Part shown: piece by piece, positions 1-12,372 of the stretch | How the letters are laid out: each line of letters opens with the position of its first letter | Numbering within the stretch: position 1 is the first letter of the stretch | NCBI GenBank assembly: GCA_905250125.1 | Contig: CAJNOL010000100.1 | Coordinates: 186,001-250,000 of the forward strand | DNA length: 64,000 nucleotides | Source: Rotaria sordida | Lineage: Eukaryota > Rotifera > Eurotatoria > Philodinida > Philodinidae | Direction of reading: 5' to 3' | Position numbers and translations under genes: made by a program | The notes under the pieces: generated by a model | What the model was told of the DNA's origin: nothing | The model's database searches: none | Seen by the model: the letters and a program-made list of their open reading frames with translations, nothing else

Positions 1-840
1 TATGCTTCATTAGAAAAACGAAGTTTTAATCAAGCTGAATATGAAATTCTATTTTCATTCAAAGCAATATTTCATATTGAATCCATTGAACAAATAGAAA
101 ATAATATTTGGCAAGTTGATTTAACATTAATTAATGAAAAAGAAAATTTGATATCACATTATATTCAAATCGAACATAATAAATTCAATCATCTAATTGA
201 TTATGAGAAATTAGGTGAATTATTGATTGAAATGAATGAATTCGATAAAGCAAAAGATCTTTATGAAATCAATGTACCAGATATATCTGATCCAAAATAT
301 ACATATGTGTATAATCAATTAGGATTAATTTATACAAATTTAAAAAATCATAAACAAGCACTTTTATGTTATAATCTTTCACTTGCAACAAAATCGAATG
401 AAACTTTAAATGATTATGTCATAATATCAAATATACATAATAATATTGGAAAAATATTTTATAAACAAGAAAAACTTCATGAAGCATTAGAAAAATTTCA
501 ATATGCATTAAATATTCAATTAGAACATTTATCATCAACACATCCATCATTAATAAATACATATGATCTTCTTGCAATGGTTTATGCGGAAAATGATGAT
601 TATCAAACAGCACTTGAATATAATGAAAAAAAACTTGATATTCAAGAAAAAACATCGTTATCGAATCAATCCGATTTAGCTTTAACACATTTTAACATTG
701 GAATTTGTTTAGAAAATTTAAATCGATTAACTGAAGCAACAGATCATATACAACAATCAATTGACATGTTGCCTTCCAATGATACAGAATTAAATAATAG
801 ACAAGCAGTACTTGAAAGAATTCATGAAGAACTTCAATAA
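1..840 (+). CDS. ADP-ribosyltransferase-TPR protein, 3' part (5' end outside window)
   Basis: The frame is open from base 1 to the TAA at 838-840, about 279 residues, so the gene is cut by the window edge and no start is called. The first 45 residues contain AEYEILFSFKAIFHI, which matches the catalytic E-x-E strand of R-S-E class arginine-type mono-ADP-ribosyltransferases; the complete paralogue at 23678-26441 has EEEILFMIGSIFQV at the same place. From about residue 55 onward there are TPR units of the kinesin-light-chain style, with alternating A/Y/L positions, ALLCYNLSL, ALEKFQYAL and ALEYNEKKL. Known of the family: bdelloids carry many ART-TPR proteins that transfer ADP-ribose from NAD+ to proteins, with TPRs binding partners. 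Substrate and location cannot be read here. The R and STS motifs lie upstream of the window. The family call is firm; activity is inferred. Confidence 0.85.
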   Translation, partial: YASLEKRSFNQAEYEILFSFKAIFHIESIEQIENNIWQVDLTLINEKENLISHYIQIEHNKFNHLIDYEKLGELLIEMNEFDKAKDLYEINVPDISDPKYTYVYNQLGLIYTNLKNHKQALLCYNLSLATKSNETLNDYVIISNIHNNIGKIFYKQEKLHEALEKFQYALNIQLEHLSSTHPSLINTYDLLAMVYAENDDYQTALEYNEKKLDIQEKTSLSNQSDLALTHFNIGICLENLNRLTEATDHIQQSIDMLPSNDTELNNRQAVLERIHEELQ

Positions 841-1309
841 ATATTATCCAAAAAAAACGTTTTAGAACAAGAAAAGTGAAGTTGAAACTGTGTAAACTCG
901 AAGTTTCCGTCTTGACTTTCTCCCGTCCACATGTCATCAATCATTTATAGTTCATGTTTTATAATGTATAACTGGCAAACTCCTTCAACTATGATCGAAG
1001 AGGATCGACATGATATAATTATTGAATAGTTAATAATTAATTACTCAGTACCCAACTAATTGGATGAGACTTGAAATTTCGAGTTTACATTGTCAAGCTC
1101 ACTTTTCTATACTAAATTTTTATTGATTTTGAATAAAAAAAAAAGGAGAAAATTTTCTATCACGTTTATCGACTATCGTTACTAAAAATGAGTGTTTTAA
1201 TTATTCAGTATTTTTCCTATGGTTAGCACGTCAGTTGTGATATTATTTAGTCTAATATGAAATTTTCTCACTTAATCGTTTAAATTCTTCATGCATATCA
1301 TAGCTAAAT
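841..1309. other. Intergenic, no gene seen
   Basis: AT-rich sequence after the ART-TPR stop. Only short frames are present and no splice-supported exon was found. Confidence 0.5.
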
Positions 1310-1556
1310 TAGTAGTGTAGAAGCCGTTAACTCGTTTCAACTAGTCAACTTCTTCGACTATTCAACTTTCGACTGTTTTGAAGGCTTTCGCGTTTGTTGG
1401 TGTTCCGTGGCACCCACACCTGGCGTTGTGGATGTGGATGTCATGAAATGCCAACAAGTGCGAAAACCTTCAGAATAGTTGAACGTTACGTAGTTGAATG
1501 GTCGAAGAAGAAGTTGAATAGTTCAAACGAGTTAATGGCCTTTACACAACTGCTGT
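1310..1556. repeat. MITE-like inverted-repeat element, about 0.25 kb
   Basis: Two arms of roughly 95-100 bp are imperfect reverse complements. The left end (agtgtagaagccgttaactc, from about 1312) pairs with the right end (gagttaatggcctttacaca, to about 1549). The arms flank a GC-richer centre containing CACCCACACC and GTGGATGTGGATG. No coding capacity. It is best read as a non-autonomous DNA transposon or foldback element; its family is unknown, and no clear target duplication is visible. Confidence 0.7.
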
Positions 1557-4005
1557 AACTTTCCTCCTCTATTCGTAACAGGAAAAACGTTCATGATCAT
1601 ACGAATGCTCATAAGTGTGAGCTGTACAGCCTTAGTTTTCAATTTCTTTTTGCTTTCTTTGACTTTTATTTCACTTGTTTCACTTTCTTTTTACTTTTCT
1701 CTTTATAGAATAGCATAGGAAACTTAGCTCTCTCTTTTACAACACGAGAACAAATAAGAAAGTTTTTCGACTTTTCTTTCCTTTCTTTTTGGGAAAGGAC
1801 AGTTGAAAGTCAATTAACTTTCCTTTCTATTTAGAAAGAAAGTAAAAATGACACCTCTATTGAGCATTGTATGCAATCGACAATTCCTAGATTTGTTTGC
1901 TAACTCATTCATTCCGCCCAGCAATAGGAAGCGAAAGATATACTCAGTAAACATCTGTCCGTTATAGTTTTTAGAATCAATATTTCATAGTCCAGTTGTC
2001 GTTGAGATGTAAACAATAATAAGATTGCAAGAACAAACAATTGATAAATCTGTCGTTCATTTGATTAGTTTCAATATGAAACGTGAGAATTACAAATTCC
2101 ACAAAAGAACCGAATGCGTCCTGAAGCTTCTCTCTTATTATTCCTGTTAACGATAAATATGGTGTAAAATAAAGTAGCCATCATCATCATAAAGGAGTTT
2201 GGAACGAAGTCCCTACAGGATCGACTCATGAAATTCGATGAGACCGCCTCTATGGTGCATTGGCAAGCTTGCTAAAATAATAATGATCTCGAGCATGGAT
2301 ATGTGGATGTAGTGTAAGAATGGTGTTCAGTGAGGTGTGGGTGCACCGAAATAATGTTGAACATAAAATCGCCATCCTCACACCCACAATCTTACCTTCA
2401 ACTAAATATGAAATAATTATTAATTAATTGATGATATTATAATCAAAGAATATCTTTTTTTTAGTTAATTTTTCATTTTTTAAAACATGTATGTCACTTT
2501 TTACGAATAAATATACAAAGACTTATTCAGCAAAATCTAAAATTAAATTTTTTTCATTTTTTATACGACTGTAGATCTATCGAAATGATATTAAGTTCTG
2601 TACCTAATGAATACATTTCTAGAACGCTACTTTCTGATTTAAATACTACATAAAAGTTGAATCATGAGAGGATACAGTACCACGCTATAGACATCTGATG
2701 TGGTGAGAATAAAGATTTTGCTCATACTATGCTCAATCAACAGAGCACATTGAAAAATTTCGAAATCAAAAGTTCCACGAATTTTCGATGTTCTCTTTTC
2801 GCATTAGACCGTGTTGAACTTAGCTCAGCTAGAAAAAATAAAGGCTTTGGTTTTTTGAGTCCTGAGTTGACCATGTTAAGACAGATAATTCTGAATGACG
2901 TCTCATTCGAAAAGTAATTACATTGTGCATTACTTAGAATATCTTTTAAGGTTGAAAATAACTATCTATGCGTTCAAAAGGTATTTCAGATGAGTCGAGA
3001 CAACTTGAAAATGTGTTGTAACTTTTCGTTTCAAGAGAGGTCCGTTTTTTAAAGTTGAGCGAAGTAGTCTTATTTTCTAGAAAAGTTTTTCTTTACAAAA
3101 CTTGTAAAATTAGACATTTTTTTTAAATCTCAGAAATAGGGAAAACGTAAAGAATTACTAGTCTGTTCCGACTATCTTTGTTATGTGATTTTGAACAACG
3201 ACTATTTTCTTTACATAACTGAATTAGCATTTAGAGACGGGAAAACTACTTTCTTAAATCGTTTGGGAAATCCTCTGTAATTATCTAAGCACCGTGTAAG
3301 GTATTTTCTTAAGATCATTTTTCAGAAAAAAATTATTTTGTCCGATCTGACAAAATGGTAATTTTCAATTGTTGATCGAACCGTACTCATTATAATCGTT
3401 GCTTATATTATTGAAGTAAACTTGATAATCCAAACGTTGGATCGTTCTCATTGACATTCGAGCATCGGCATCTTTGATCTGAGCACTCTTTTACTTTTTT
3501 TAAAGTCCGGTTAATATTCACCGTACTTTGTCTATTTAAATTACAGTAGTCATCATCATCTATTGACAAAATAAGGAAAAAAGAACAGAAGAATAAACCT
3601 ATTAAACAATAACTAGAATAATAATAAAATAAATAACAATAACAAGAATAAAAATAAAAATAAGAAGAAGACTAATTGCAACTGGTGGTGAATGTGCCGA
3701 ATCTTTCTGCGTATTAAAATTCTACGAGATCATTTCGTCACTGCCATTATAGTTCGTCTTCTTCTTTTTAGGTATTGAAGATTGGTCGCCTGAGATTGAT
3801 TCGTCTGAATGATCTCGTTTCTTGACGAACTTCTATAAAGACAAAAACTGATGCGCCTTGAACTTGATGAGATGTCAAGAGAAATAAATTGAAACGCTTA
3901 TCTGTTCAGACTAAAGCTCTTTGTTTGATAAGATGATAAAGGACCTGATTGGCGACTGATGTGAATCGATCGTTAAATTTTTAATGGGCTTGAAGTCGTG
4001 AAGCT
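1557..4005. other. Long non-coding stretch with pyrimidine-rich tract
   Basis: No convincing exon. 1630-1830 is strongly pyrimidine-rich on this strand. 2285-2395 contains GTGTGGGTGC and CACACCCAC blocks in opposite orientation. 3590-3680 is A-rich with AATAA/AAGAA microsatellite character. An open frame at 2729-2917 lacks family signal. Confidence 0.4.
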
Positions 4006-5062
4006 TCAGATCGATTTCCTCAAGACACATGAGAATGGTCGCCCGGTCGTCTTTCTGCTCATCAGCAGTTTCGCCAGATCTTGTTGAAGTAGCGTTGTGT
4101 CATTCTCTTGAAGGATGCCAAGAAACAGAGAGCGATTCGAATCAACTAGATCAGTATAGTGTTGATTGATATGTTTCTCGACGTTGCACAGATGTTGTCG
4201 AAGGAGAGAACGATGTTGAATACCTGTGAGCAGAAAGAAACACATATGCATCGAAAATTGTTCTTTGGAAATGTTAAGACAAAGAGTCTTACTAACCTTG
4301 AGCCTCGATGACGACTATTAATGGCCTCTCTCAGTCCTACAGATCAATCTCCCAGAAAAGATCTGCTTATAAGTTGTGCTCTGTCGTATCAGGGGTCTTT
4401 TCATAAAAATGACGTTCGAAGTAGTTGAATTCCGCCTTGAACCTGATATTGTGGAAGACAAGAGCATCGAGCACCTGAGCGTACACTTGAAGGATGAATT
4501 TTGATGCTGAGGATAACGCATGCTTAAGTGAAGGCATGGCCCTGTTGATCTCTTCCCATGTCAGTTTTTGTCGCTGGATACTGATGCATACCTTTGCCGC
4601 TTCTTCTCCGGCATTTCAGGCTCGACTTTGATGATGAGATAATAGAAAGTATTCTTTTGATTGCGGTAGTGTTCTCCACCCCTGCCCGTATGCTTCCGAA
4701 TATGCCGACAGGACTGGCAGTCATAACGGAGATATATCTTGAGCTTTTCTTTCACTACCTTCTATTTGTGAGTCTTTGTTCGAAGATTCATGCAATCAAA
4801 TGTGAAGCAGAACACTTCGGCCTTTCCAACATCCTAAAGAAACATCAGAAGGAGACTTCTACAAGAGGAAAAAAGAAGAAGAAAGCAAAAACTTACTCGT
4901 GTAATCTTGTTTTCCTATGCAAACTTCTTTCCGGGCGCCACCTGGTCAATTGGATTGATTCTTTGCCTTCGTACACAACGTTTTCTGCCTTCTTTTGAAA
5001 GACTTGAACATACAGTATATTCGTGACGTCCGATACATGGAGGGTGAAGAGGCTAGAAAGAT
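4006..5062 (-). pseudogene. Decayed multi-exon gene of unknown family
   Basis: Several minus-strand blocks look protein-coding and are bounded by good splice signals, but they do not form one clean frame. In gene order: a block starting after an acceptor near 5050 (PPCIGRHEYTVC...); a GTAAGT donor near 4894; a block near 4830-4760 (EVFCFTFDCMNLRTKTH); a block 4755-4565 (YDCQSCRHIRKHTGR...KVEPEMPEKK); a block about 4560-4368 (TWEEINRAMPSLKHALSSAS), one frame off from the preceding block; then an intron with GTTAGT donor and CTCACAG acceptor at about 4232-4295; and a last block to the stop at 4006 (GIQHRSLLRQHLCNVEKHIN). Base composition is less AT-rich than the neighbours. In-frame stops and the frame change suggest decay, although unrecognised introns could explain part of it. 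I do not recognise the family. The Cys/His pairs suggest a zinc-binding segment. It could be a host gene remnant or part of a mobile element. Confidence 0.45.
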
Positions 5063-6680
5063 GAAAACAGTCATCAATATAAATAAATTCGAAGTGTTTT
5101 TTACGTTCTTCTTCGACTATAGATCCTTATTCCAAGTGTAATCAGATGATGTTTTCTTCCAAATTCTTTTTTTTTTCATCTAGTACCTTCTTTTACCATT
5201 CGGTACTTCACAAGAACTCCTCGAAAAAAATGCTCGTCAGATTGATCATTCATATGGATCATGAAGTGACCGTGTGAGTCTGTTTGTTTTTGTCTTCGAT
5301 TGAAAACGAGATAGTTTTCGTATTCTATTCGACGAGACAAGCATTTCAATTCTTATAGTACTTCGTTATTAAATTACCCGAATGGCGAAAGAGTGTTTTT
5401 CGCGGTGAATATCTTATATCGTTGTATCCACGCGAAAAATTTTGAGCGATAACCACCATTATTTTCGATTATAAATAAAAACATTTGATTTTCTTTCACA
5501 GAAAACAGGGCTGCTTTGGTGAGAATATTCGATTAAAATCGATGAAACTCCATTTCGAGGCAGTTCTGAAACAGTTAAAATGTCGTTTATACGGTTTCAA
5601 TTTGGTATTCTGTCGAAGAAAACATTTATAAACGACAAAAAAAGTGAGCATCATTCCTTCTTTCGTTTTAACGTTCACTTCAATGTTTCAAATCATTGTT
5701 TTTCGGAATAATCCTTGAAACAGTTATTTAGACATTCGCTATGTAATAAGTGATAATAAATGCTTATAATCATGCTTTCTTCTACCAAAACTTCAATAAA
5801 TGTCGAAATTAGCTTGTCTCCTTACTTAGTATTTAATCTTAATTATACGAGCGAGAGGAGAAGAAAGAAAAAGAAAAATAAAGTTAGATGAAGTCAGAAA
5901 GAGAAAGATATAGTTAGCAACGAAAAGAAATGAGGAGAAAAAGAAAGTTAGAAAAGAAAAGAAAGAAAAACAATTCAAAAAGCACATTCATTCATTTATT
6001 CCATGAGCGCACAGAAGAAACAGTAAATATATATGATAGGGAAAAAATAAAATTGTGAAAATATATAAATTCATCATTTATGATTACTCTCCAATTTAAT
6101 ATTATGCCTCAGTTTTTTCTATTGTTCTTTCTATATTGATTTGAGTATATACATAATTGACCGTTCATAAAGTATAAAGCAACACAACACAAGCTCTAAC
6201 ATAAATTAAAATTATTTTTTAGCTTTAACATGTTTAGCAGTCAGAAAAGATAGAATGTTTAGGTATTCATCTAAGTCAAAGATAACTATTGATGAGATAG
6301 ACATACAAAATGAATGCCATAGTTCAATTAGAATAACTTAGTGAAACTGATTGAATCTCACTTTTATTTCTCTTTCCGTTTTCTTTTAACTTCACTTTTC
6401 AATATTTCATCTTTCGTTATTTGTCCCTTCGTTTTGATGTTTTGTTTTTCTAAAATTTTCTATTTTGTACTTTCGATATTCCTTGTTTTTCGCTTTTTTC
6501 ATTCTTTCGCCATTTAGTTCTTCACTATTATGCACCTTTGCTTCTTTCCCCTATTTTTACTTCACAGTTTTTATCTTCGCGATTTTAGTTTTCTCTATTT
6601 GGACATGTATTTCCTTTTTTTTTATCTATTTTTGTTCTCCAAGAGATTTTTGTTTTTTTCCGTGAGCTCGCTGACTCATT
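5063..6680. other. Non-coding, low-complexity purine and pyrimidine tracts
   Basis: 5848-5975 is almost pure purine (GAGGAGAAGAAAGAAAAAG style). 6360-6660 is strongly pyrimidine-rich. No supported exon; the short hydrophobic frame at 6465-6665 is a translation of the pyrimidine tract. Confidence 0.45.
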
Positions 6681-7275
6681 CTTAAGAGAGGCTCTGCCAG
6701 AGGATCGACCAAACTTACATAGGACTGCCTGGTGCAATTTTTTTTTGAATTTTCTTAGCTCAAATGAACGATTATATCGTGAAGTTTATGCATCCAAGAT
6801 ATTAGGTTTTCCTGAGGTACTTTTGAAAAATGCCGAAGACCACAATCGTTCAATATTTGTAGTTAGGCCATAAAAATTAAAAAATGGCTTTTTCACATAT
6901 TGATGGGTTTTTTTAAATTTATTCTGTCCCTGGTCGTGCCTTTGAGTCAGAGAAGGTCTCAAAAAATGTAGAAAGAAATTCTCTACGAAACGCGCTATAC
7001 CAATAGTCTTTGCAATAAGTTTTATTGATTGATCGTGACTTTACAAGGGAACGAGGATCTATGCTTAGTGATCGTCCTTTTGCTAATAATTCGCCTCTCA
7101 TCTCGTCGATTCATTATATTCCAAAAAAAAACGAATTTAGTTTCTGAAAGCTCTTAAAAACTAATATTTTGGATGCATAAGGTTCACAATATGATCTCTG
7201 ATTTGACCTTAAAAATTTTTTAACAAAATTTAGTGCGAAGAGACTTGGATGGTGATCTGGCAGAGTCTCTCTGAA
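6681..7275. repeat. Foldback element with about 130 bp inverted arms
   Basis: The left arm starts GAGAGGCTCTGCCAGA near 6686, and the right arm ends TCTGGCAGAGTCTCTC near 7271. Further inside, TTTATGCATCCAAGATATTAG (about 6786-6806) pairs with the block around 7163-7183 (CTAATATTTTGGATGCATAA). The middle (about 6850-7130) is unique and shows no clear gene. It resembles a non-autonomous DNA transposon with long terminal inverted repeats. A target duplication was not resolved. Confidence 0.65.
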
Positions 7276-10230
7276 ACATCAAACTGTTTCATTCCTGTGC
7301 TCATTCTAAATGCTAACAGATTAACTTGTATTCTTTTTCTTTCATTACTCAATAGCATTGTAATTAATGAAAATTTTATAAGAGACTTTACTTTTTTTTC
7401 ATAGGTGTTTAGAATAATCTAGATTTTATAGTTAGTAACAAAGTCTGAGAAGATTTCGATAGAATATTTCTCAGATACAAGACAAATGCATTATCCCGAA
7501 GCAATCGACAAAATTTGAACTATTCGTGAGGAATATAGAAAAAATATCGAAGGGACAATGAATGAGTCAGAAGAAGATGTACTGCCATTTTTTGTGGATA
7601 TCTCATCGAATTTCAACGAGTAATTCTCATTTATTTTTGGAAAATAGAAACGTTTAATTCCTAGCTACTAGACATATTTATCTAAACAAATGAAACTTTC
7701 TCCGGGTGTAAAACATTATATAAATAGAAATATTTTGTACAGTTTTCAAATTTTTCATCCTTCAGAACTTTTGATATATATAAATGTCAATTTTCTAGTA
7801 ATTCACGATAGAAAAAATTTTCATTCCTAGATCGGCGTTACTGAGCGTAAGTAACATAATGAGATTTAGTGAATATATATGTCAGGTAATTATGTTTTCT
7901 GACCTAGTTCATATTTCGTTAAAATTGACACTTATATGAATCAAAAGTTTAGAAAAATAAAACGTTAGGAAACTCTATAGACTAATTCTATTTTATATGT
8001 TATATTTTAAAAATGGGTAAAATTTCATTTGTTAACATATACTTGTCGACTCGTTAGATATCAAACGTATCGATTTTTAAAAAATCAATAAGACCTATTT
8101 GTTGGAATTCAATAGGATATCGACGAAAAATAAACATCTGTTGTTTATTATCAGATCAAAGAGATTCAGTGCACAAGTAGATCATATGTAAAACGATGAT
8201 GTTTTATCCAAGAGACTTGTCTATCTTAGATGAATGAGACGATATCATTGTGTCAAGAAAAATTTCATTTAATTAAAAATGGTGAACTAGTTTAAACTTC
8301 AACGAATCATTACTTAGCACATTTATAGTCTAGAGTTCAAACAGCAGGAATACATTTCTTATTTTTTTATAGTCGAAATCATTTATTGTGAAAAACAGGG
8401 ATTTTGATCACTATATTAGAGTTTAAACGTTGTGACATTACATATAGTTTTAACTGCAAAGAAGTGTCTCTCAAACTACCTGGGTTCTTTCTGCTTGGAA
8501 GCTTCTAAATTTTTTTGTAGATTTTAAAATTGATGCATCGAACGTAGTTTGATGATTTAACAAATTAAGTGATGAAGATTCTCGAATAAAAAAAACTACC
8601 ATTGTTGTTATTCATTTAATCTGTACTTTAGTATAATGTTTTAGGATAACGACAATAAAAACACAAAAAACTAAGTTAAAAAAAGACACATACGACGAAA
8701 AAGATAGAAAAAGAAAGAAATAGGATACAATAATATATAGAAGAAGAAAAAACATGCAGACAAAAGTTGTGCATTAAATGAGGTGGATAATCTATTATAT
8801 TTTGAAAAAAAATAAGCAAAAACCAATGATAATAATAATAATATAATAGTATAATATAATAATGATGAAGTTGAACGAAAAAAAAAACAACAATAAGAGG
8901 AGAAGAGGTCAATAGAGAGATCGAAGAAGGACATCGAAGAGGATGAGAAAAACCAACGACAAAAAATATAAAGAGTGAGCGTCATAGAATGCTATCTGTT
9001 GACGCTAACCGATACCAACAATCTTGGAAGGCGTATCTAATTGCCACATCGTCTGGTGCGAATTTTTACCAATCAATGGGTTTTCAAAAGAATAGCACTT
9101 TTCCAAAGGTATTTGTTCACCTGTGTATGCAAGAACGAGAAGCAATATGGAATATTTAGATCATCCTCATTGAAAATAGAGAGATTCGTGTATATGTACT
9201 CGTAGTCATAGTAACGCATTGTCTTTCCATCTTTTGATGATGTCTGGACCTTTATGTTTCATAAAGTGTACAATCAAGTTTAATTGCGAACGTGTTTCTC
9301 TCTCTTTCTCCCTGTATTTCATATTCTAATCGTCATTATCTGCTAATGTATATTTGAAAAGACTCATAGATCAATATATGAAATCAGACACATGAATACT
9401 CTAGTTCTAGACTAATTAATATCTATTACTGTGCATCTTGATCTTCAATGATAAAAAAAAATGCTGAATGTAAAAAGAAACGAAAGTTCTGACTACCAAA
9501 CTCATATCACAATTGCCTACTGATGTCAGTTGCATTGTATTGTTATTGTTCTCGAGAATAAGACATGCACGATAGTAATGATAAATATTATCGTCAAGCT
9601 GCATATAAATGATCCTTGACGATGACGGAGCAAAACGAGAAAAAAACGCAAGGTAAAGTATCAAGAAACGTGTTTTTTATTGACACAAGAGAAGATATAA
9701 TGTTTTATATGCCAATGGTGCATCAATTTTGTCTTTTGAATAAAAGGATGGTAGATAGGTTACACAAAAGATCAGTTATATTTAACTATCATAAGCTTCT
9801 CCATCCGATTCTTTCTATTTGATTCATACGTTGACTATTTGCATAGACTAACATAATTAATATAAATGGACAAATTAAATGAAGAAAATTAATAAAACTG
9901 ACAATAGTGTATTTTAAATCAATTACATGATCCTTTAAATGATTGACATATCGTAAAATGAATAAAATTTGATTTAACATACAATATTTTCATTTTTATT
10001 CATTTTCTTTATTTGCATAGAGTTAAGCCGATCATTTCATTTCATACGAATTCAATTCGAGCCCAGCAACTTTTGAGAAGTTTCGACCATGCCAAAAGTG
10101 TATGAACAAAAATAATATGTGAGTTTTTTCGTAAGCAATGAGAAATATGTACTACGTTTAAAAAGTTTTCAAAGATTTTAAACGCATTTCTTCGCTGATG
10201 AAATACGATAGTGACAGGTCCACGCTCCTC
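7276..10230. other. Long non-coding stretch
   Basis: AT-rich and without a supported gene. 8640-8970 is purine-rich, so its reverse strand gives spurious Ser/Phe/Tyr-rich frames. 9789-9980 (-) encodes a short hydrophobic peptide that might be a receptor fragment but is too short to call. Confidence 0.4.
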
Positions 10231-10718
10231 ACGAGGGAACTCCATCAACTGATTAAAAGCTTTAAGTCTCATATTTACGCCATAAATAGTGTTTAGTGAG
10301 ACTAGATGAATCCTAAAAGGATTTCCTTGAATGGGCCTATTTTGACTAAGGCGAGAAGGTTCCCAAGTGTGAAATCTACACTGTAAAAAGATCAAAAATC
10401 ATCGAGCGGAATTTATCATGGGCAAAAGAATTCTGGCACCTTCTAAGGCGTTGTGGAGTCTTTTACAGAGTACCTGAGAGCTATAGAAGATTCCACAACG
10501 CCTTAGAAGGTTCCAGAATTCTTTTGCCCATGATAAACTCCGCTCGATGACTTTTGACCTTTTCATAGTGTAGATTTCACACTTGGGAACCTTCTATCTT
10601 TAGTCAAATAGGCCCATTCAAGAAAATCCTTTTAGGATTCATCTAGTCTCACTAAGTATTACTTAAGGTGTAAATATGAGCCTTAAAGCTTTTAATCAGT
10701 TGGTGGGGTTCCCTCGTA
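10231..10718. repeat. Near-palindromic foldback element, two 232 bp arms
   Basis: 10231-10462 and 10487-10718 are reverse complements over their whole length with few mismatches. The outer ends are acgagggaac / ttccctcgt. The inner ends are ctaaggcgttgtgga / ttccacaacgccttag, around a 24 bp spacer. The pairing is exactly symmetric about 10474.5, which implies few net indels. A transcript would form a very long hairpin. No protein is encoded; frames inside are artefacts. Confidence 0.9.
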
Positions 10719-12372
10719 AGAAAAATATACAGCTCCAGCCTCGAGAAGGAAATGATCATAGAGACCACTTTTTATATCCACGGTTTTACCATAGACACAC
10801 GAAGGAAGCACTAGAACATGAATTTTAATCCGCCAAACAACAGAAAAAGTAGTTTCAAACTATGCCGAACACAAACCTGCCTTTAGAAAAATTCTTTTTT
10901 TCCATAAAATCAAATAGTCAACTTAAGTAACAACAGTATTATTTGATGCCAACTTTTCAAATAGCTCATGAAACAAAGACTCAAACAGAAGTTTCATTGC
11001 TGAAAACATCGAAAATAGTAATTTTAATCTATTCTGGATATCAACATTCCTTAACCAAGTTCTATTTCCTACAAAACTCGAAAAGTCAGCAAAACTATCA
11101 AAAGCATCACGATCAAAACAAGTTTTTCTACTGGAGAACAACTTGTTTTACTCTTGATGTTTTCCTTAAATTTGGTCATTTTCTCTTATTTAAATCGGAA
11201 AAAGTTGTTTTGGTAATGATGCCTTTGCATACTGTTCTTTTTTTTCTAGTTGAGAAACGGTGAGTGAGCAATAGCATTTAAAAGATCATCACTAAGACTG
11301 GTCTTTCTTCACTTCAAAAAAGAAAAGTGATGAAAAGTATTATTTAATGCTCATTTCTCAAATAATTCATGAAGCAACTGACCAAACATAAATGAGAATG
11401 GAGTACAGAGAACAAAATCGAATCGTATCCGAATTCATTATGCGACAAAGTAGATAGAATCAAATTCTATAGAGATGCATTTTCTCGATTTGTTCTCTAG
11501 ATCACAAATGCATTGAAAAAAACAAAAAGAAACTATCCAAAACAGAAAAAAGTTGAAATATATGCCATTACAGTTCGGCAGTTGTGATTTTATTCAAAAA
11601 CAGCATGGTAAAATACTAATTATCACTTTCGCCTTTTTTGTTACTGAACGACAGTTCTCATTATTCTCTTTGGACAGCCGTCGAGCAACAGCTGAGTGCG
11701 ATCAAGTCAAATAAAGACTGAACGAATATTGTCGACTATGAAAAATAGCCGAGAAATCCCGAGCAAAAGTACAAAGATTCGAACTTTCAAGCGTAAATGT
11801 GTTGTTCACTTAATAATGTTACGTGAAACTGACAATTAACTCAAATAAGTTAGATACCTACAAACGAAAAGGATATCAGTTCAGAAGTTACAATCATATC
11901 CATCTATTCGTTTTAAATAGAAATGCTATTTAAGAATGTCTAATCAAATGAAGCAGACGTATACTATATAGTTGAATATTCATTGATAGGTTTAACACTT
12001 TTTTCTCAGCTGTTTATTTACAACCTCACAACAATCTTTCGGTATGATAAGTTTAATAATAAAGAGATATTTTAATTTTTAACAATATACACATGTCAGA
12101 AAAGCAATATATATACGAGGTGTGGATGTGAACAAAAAGAAGAGTCACATTCACATCCTCACACTGATACCCGCACATCGGTAAATATAATTAGAAGTTG
12201 AACGTAATCATTTTCATATCGATTTCTAACTATTGTTTATTAAATTGTAACTAATTTCTTTAGCATCAAGCAAAACAAAGAAAAAAAATTATTGTAAAAA
12301 TGAAATCTTATTCAAATGTCAATATTCATTAATAAATATATTTCTTTATGAGGTTCAAAATACTATCAAATT
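10719..12372. other. Non-coding stretch with short direct repeat
   Basis: No gene supported. 10935-10990 and 11337-11395 look like diverged direct copies (CAAATAGCTCATGAAACAAA versus CAAATAATTCATGAAGCAAC). 12116-12170 contains a small hairpin of GGTGTGGATGTGAA and TTCACATCCTCACA. Confidence 0.4.

Noticed and set aside
2729-2917. 62-codon plus-strand frame
   Set aside because: No family signal, no splice partners and no conserved neighbour.
8671-8985. Ser/Phe/Tyr-rich frames on the minus strand
   Set aside because: They are translations of a purine-rich low-complexity tract.
9789-9980. Short minus-strand hydrophobic peptide (FINFLHLICPFILIMLVYAN) that recalls a GPCR helix
   Set aside because: Only 63 codons and one helix, with no flanking receptor sequence; chance in AT-rich DNA cannot be excluded.
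10042-10395. 117-codon minus-strand frame
   Set aside because: Lies largely in one arm of the foldback at 10231-10718 and has no family signal.
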